A stretch of DNA of 64,000 bases from Dermatemys mawii (taxonomy: Eukaryota; Chordata; Testudines; Dermatemydidae). The DNA is taken from the NCBI GenBank assembly GCA_007922305.1, contig ML677373.1:18881545-18945544 (forward strand), given 5' to 3'. The notes beneath the pieces are model-generated. The model saw only the letters and a program-made list of their open reading frames with translations. It ran no database searches and had not been told where the DNA came from. The translations under genes and the position numbers were made by a program. This document shows, in pieces, positions 59,629 through 64,000 of this stretch. Positions within the stretch are counted from its first letter, which is position 1. Each line of letters begins with the position of its first letter.

Positions 59629-61641
59629 CCCTATTGCATCACGGGGTTATTGTTGATTTAATTATTATTAGTAGTACTGGATATACAGGGCTTGAACTAA
59701 CTGGTACAAGCCAGCTCCCTAACACAGTCAGATGTCTCCTCCCCATATAACTTGTCTAAGTGGAGGTGGGGGGCAGAGATGGGGGGGGTTACCACCTGTT
59801 GGCACTCAGAGATGGACCGGCAACAAGGGCCCAACTCCCTACCATGGTGCTCACCATAGAGATCTGTGAACAGCAACAAAGGAAGGCAGCAGGGAGTAAC
59901 AATGGGCAAAATTGCCAGAGAGGCTGGGGGAGGGGTGCTTCTTGCAAGGCTGGAGACAATGCAGCAGATGAGGGCTTCAAAAGGATACAGCTTAGGAGGA
60001 GAAATGGGCGAGTAAAGGAGAAGGAGGAAGGGGAGGAAGAAAACAAATAGAGGTGTGATTAAGGAAGAAGAGACAATACCTCAGGCGGAGAAACGAAGGA
60101 GGAGGTGTGGGGAGTAAGAGAACTGTGGAAGAATGTAGGAGGGAGGAAGCTAAAGAGAGAACAAGGAGGAGATGTTTGGGAGGATGGGCAGCAGGCGAGG
60201 AGAGAGCTTGGCAGAGCTTTGGGAGATGGAGGACCAGATGGCTACCCTAGGGCTTTTTAGGGCGGTGGTCTTTGTTTTCCTTGAGTCTGAATCCCTTTTC
60301 AGCTATGTGTGTGCGCATACACCTCTCCAGTGTTCCTTAACCATCACTGTTTTCTCTAGATATGCTGATACAGTGACACGAATCCCAAGGATATACATGT
60401 ATGTATGCAGTGGCTGGCTAATGATAATTAAAAACTTGCAATGAAACATTTAATCCCCAAAGTCTGACAATTGACTAAAAATTTTAAAATTAACAAGTGA
60501 AACAACAATAATCAAAATGTAGACAAATCACAAACATGATCAGTTTTAATGAACAGGAACTGAGGAGAACTCATCTGAGTCCTGCAGCTGAAATTTTCTA
60601 TTGTCTAAGGAAAGCTAGACATAAAGATGAGAGACAGCAAAAGGCAGTGTTTGCTCTTTTAGCTTTAATTATTCATTAGACATGTTTTCCTTTCTGCTGA
60701 GAGTCAGAACACACTTTGGCAGGCTGCTCTTAAGTTTACAGAAGCTGCAGCTTCTCTGTTACACCCGCTAATAAACACAACTGAATATAACTGTCTAGTT
60801 ATATTTGAAGAAGTAGCCCTAGGAAAATTGGTTAATGAATCAGAAGTGATTTAATCAATGTTATTCCCTCCCAAGGATGCAAAGCATGGAATGCAAATCT
60901 GCAATGCACTGAAGTGCAGATGCATAAATATTTTATTGGTAAGAATTCTGCGTTCACTTCCTTACTTGTGTTTTTTAGTACAGAATCACTTCCACTCTGA
61001 AATGCCTTGATCTCATGGAGGAAGGAATGCTGGTGGTGGTAGTGGCTATGCACAAACCAACCTCTGAACACTAGACTTGGACCCAAACAACAACTCTGCG
61101 AGCCCCGTTCCCCCCTAAAATCATTCTCTGCTTCCTCAGCAACCAAAAAAATGGGGATGGCTGTCTCCTGGCAAAGAGGGGTGAGGGACCTACAGGTAGG
61201 AGAAAAATCCACGAGGCTTCCCGTCTGCTGAGAGGGACTGAGCCCTTCCCACCCTATGGATCTTGGGAGGGATCCATGTGGAGCTGGGAGCCAGCTTTCT
61301 CTCTTTATCCCTGGCCTGCAAGCTCCTGCTGCAGTTCTGCTCTCGACTGGTTCCTTCCATGTGGCTGTGCAGCAGAGACCATGAAGGGCGTTTGGAGTGT
61401 GGCAGTGCAGCTGTCTAACCTTCCCTTATAGATTTCCACGGGGAGCTCTGGGTCCAGAGCGGAAGATCCTCCACCCCTGGCCCCCTTCCACCTGTGATAG
61501 GTGGAGACAGGTGCAGCAGGCCCTCCCACATCCAGATCTCCAGGAGAGTCAAAACCAAATACCTCAGAAAATGAAATACACACATGCAAAGCACGGCCCC
61601 AGAGTCTGCCTCTGCCAGCACTGCCATGACAGGGAGCTTGA

Positions 61642-61690
61642 GCATAAGCTTTCGTGGGTAAAAAAACCCACTTCTTCAGATGCATGCCCG
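61642..61690 (+). repeat. Short fragment of the cagaggggtagccgtg repeat family
   Basis: gcataagctttcgtgggtaa, aaaaacccacttcttcagat, then gcatg. It is the same text as the arm and centre of the palindrome at 6454-6621, here in single copy. Confidence 0.7.
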
Positions 61691-64000
61691 AATAAATCTA
61701 CCAATTATCCGATGGTAGTTTGTAGTTTCTTCTCTAAAGTCATGACTGTTTTAGTATTGCCAATGCCAAGCATTCTGTTTTTGAGCTCTGGGGATCACGT
61801 TTCAAGCTTTAACGAGTCAGTAGGAAGGCTAGAACATTTTTTTTTTTTTAAAAAAATTGAGATTACATGGTTTAAGGAGCTGTGAACTGGCCCCTGCAGA
61901 CCTGGGGCTAGGTTCAGAAATATTCCAGAAAATTCTTCTTTTGCTCTGAAAAATGTAATGCACATGTTCCTATAGAGTAACTGATAAGTCTTCATATACT
62001 GTAATGGGCTAGACTATAACTTGAGGCACAGTCTTGAACAAGACGTGGTGTCTAAGATGCTCCATTCCAGGAAAAGGCTCTAGAGGCATTGGGACTCAGA
62101 CACACCTTTGAATCACAATTCTTCCCTTGCTCCCAGGGGATAGTAGTTTACTGATGGCCTATACCAGCTGCAAATTATGGAGTTCCTTGCACTGACTCAG
62201 CTATATTTGGCCAATGAGTGGGATGTGTGGATCCGTAGCGCAGTCTGTAGATCTGGGGAGGGGCTTAAGTGTACATACATGCCTGCTTACATCTACATAC
62301 CCTAAGGTCTGGGTTGTTGGAGAAGGAGTGTAAGACGAGTCCTTATTCACTTGCATGGGCATGCAGGCCAAGTCACAGTCTAGTCTTCTGTAAATATGTT
62401 CTGAGTCTGAGTCATATTGCCATTTCTGAGTCAGTCCATAAATACTAGAAATATTGCTTGGGTGTTAAAATTCTACTTTAAGATAGTTTTGAAAGCCTCG
62501 AAATATATAAGGTTTGCTGTATTTAATATCAAACTTGGATTTTAATAAATTCATTTACAACTGTTAATGCAAAATCAGGACCTGATCCTGTGGACCCTTT
62601 CTTCCCATTAGTAAGCTTGGTTCACACACATAGCCCCACTTCTAGAGTTAATGGAAATACTTGCATAAGTAAGTAAATCTTGCACCAGATATTGAAATGC
62701 ATGGAATTTCTTAAACCAAGGATCAAACAGAAAACATCCTTCCTTGGGAGATTTTTGAAAGCAAGTCCTAGATGTAGAATTAATTTATTTGCCAACATGA
62801 GCGGTGGCTTTGGAAATCTAAAAGTCTGTCTGACTAGCATGCTTAAGTAGGATACATTGTGAGCAAATGTGTTAAAGAAAATGGTTTTTCAGCTATATTG
62901 TCTTGTTTGTGTAAATTGTGTTCTATTCTCAGAGAAGTCAAAATATTTTTTTAAAAATCTCATATTTTATATTTTGTGGAACAAGGGACAGGAGTGGTGG
63001 GAACTTCTGAAATGATAAATATATGAATTTATTCCACAGCCCACTTCTTGGGTTTAAAATTAGTTTTATTTTTCTTTTATTTAATGTTCCTGACAAGTCA
63101 GGGTTAATTGTTATCTGTTTAGATAAGGAAATCTTGAGAGGCAAACTCTGCTCTCAGTTATTTTGGGTGTAACTGAAAGTAACTTCACAGACTTCAAAGC
63201 ACTTACTCTGAATTTACACCAGGGAAACATCAGAATACAGCCCCGACTCTCTTAAATTACTATGGGCTAGAGAATTATGCCTATCAGAGAACACAATTGA
63301 CCCCTTTAACTCTTAGGGCGTTGCAATTAAAAAGTTTGTTCTAGAGAGCAACGTTTATATATGGTGAAACCCAGAGATCAGAGGAACCGCTTTCCTGAAA
63401 CCATTTGTATTGTGCTTATACCAAAGTACATGACCAGTTCATCTGTTCACAGGACTCCTGTTCAGTTGGATTAAGGGTTTGACATAGCAGTCTGATCTTG
63501 CTTCCATTGACCCTATTTCCAATGACAATTTTGTCACTGACTTCCAAGAAAGTGTGATGAACCAATGTGTCAGGAGCTGAAGTGTGAATTACAGTACATG
63601 TATAGTCTCCGATCCTGCAAATGCACAAATAAGTGATCCACTGAGGAGGAATCAGAGTGCTCTACATGCCTTGTCAGTGTGGACGGGAATGAGGTAGAGC
63701 GCTCTGGGTGGCTTTATTGTGGTATATAACCTGCAAACGTAGCCAAACCCTGAGCTTTGCTCACTGCATCTAGCTCTTCAAATGCAAATTAGCAACAGGG
63801 AGCTGCTCTAAATGTCCCTCTGAGAGACTGAAAATGTTTGTTTCCAAAAGTTAATTTTGAAAATAGTTTCTAGTAAACAAGGCTCCATTTAAACTGCTAA
63901 ATGGAGCATCTGCTGAACTGAAGGAACTGATGACAGCACGTGAAGAGAAACATACGTCAAGTCTACACTTCAGAGACGTATTGAGTGCCTGTCTCTAAAA

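Larger units (their letters stand above)
47073..64000 (-). other. CACNG4: CACNG4 intron 1 (continues beyond the window)
   Basis: Everything right of exon 2 is taken as intron 1, because no standard CACNG4 exon 1 (first helix, GTDYWLY-type signature and GLW motif) is found and TARP first introns are long. It contains the candidate exon at 49326-49434, a MIR-like SINE at about 49970-50150, a G/C-rich block at 54010-54660, a probable 1.36-kb hAT element at 58270-59628, a purine-rich tract near 59990-60200 and a fragment of the palindrome family at 61642-61690. Large parts (50200-54000, 54700-57900, 60450-61600, 61700-64000) carry no element or gene I can support. Confidence 0.75.

Noticed and set aside
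61397..61885. 162-codon plus-strand open frame
   Set aside because: It runs straight through a dispersed-repeat fragment (61642-61690) and has no family resemblance.
47073..64000. Standard CACNG4 exon 1
   Set aside because: Searched for the first-helix and GLW signatures on the minus strand; none seen. The exon is presumed beyond the right edge.
1..64000. CRISPR array, operon, phage or other prokaryotic defence system
   Set aside because: Repeats are transposons and microsatellites, genes are spliced, and no array with regular spacers or bacterial gene cluster exists.

Overview
The window reads as vertebrate nuclear DNA, most likely from a turtle. Genes are broken into short exons with GT/AG splice sites, there is no operon structure, and the spaces are filled with CR1 LINE remnants, MIR-like SINEs and many small hAT-type DNA transposons of kinds I associate with turtle genomes. 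The species call is inference from repeat content; the vertebrate call and the two genes are much firmer.

Two genes are supported, both on the minus strand and both encoding four-helix calcium-channel gamma subunits of the PMP22/claudin-like superfamily. CACNG1 (skeletal-muscle calcium-channel gamma-1) is complete: four coding exons at 19851-19611, 13172-13098, 9465-9328 and 7511-7285. They join in a consistent phase into a 226-residue protein. CACNG4 (gamma-4, a TARP that escorts AMPA receptors) is partial: exons 2, 3 and 4 lie at 47072-46989, 40709-40569 and 37153-36615. The usual exon 1, with the first membrane helix, was not found up to the right edge and should lie beyond it. CACNG4 followed by CACNG1 in the same orientation matches the known vertebrate CACNG5-CACNG4-CACNG1 cluster.

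Layout from left to right: 1-6400 is downstream of CACNG1; 6415-6621 is an almost perfect palindromic insertion with a 16-bp target duplication; 7285-19851 is CACNG1 with its introns; about 19900-20230 is its likely promoter, with an E-box cluster; 20300-36400 is intergenic and repeat-rich; 36615-47072 holds CACNG4 exons 4 to 2; 47073-64000 is CACNG4 intron 1. Repeats with exact or near-exact 8-bp target duplications are frequent, which allows precise boundaries for seven hAT-type elements.

The observation most worth checking is at 49326-49434 on the minus strand. It is a short open exon-like segment with an ATG, a hydrophobic stretch, a strong GTAAGTG donor and the phase needed to join CACNG4 exon 2 in frame, so it could be an alternative first exon. 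Second is a 214-bp segment of intron 2 of CACNG1 that occurs twice with only two differences, one copy sitting inside a dispersed repeat. No prokaryotic, CRISPR or other defence-type system is present.
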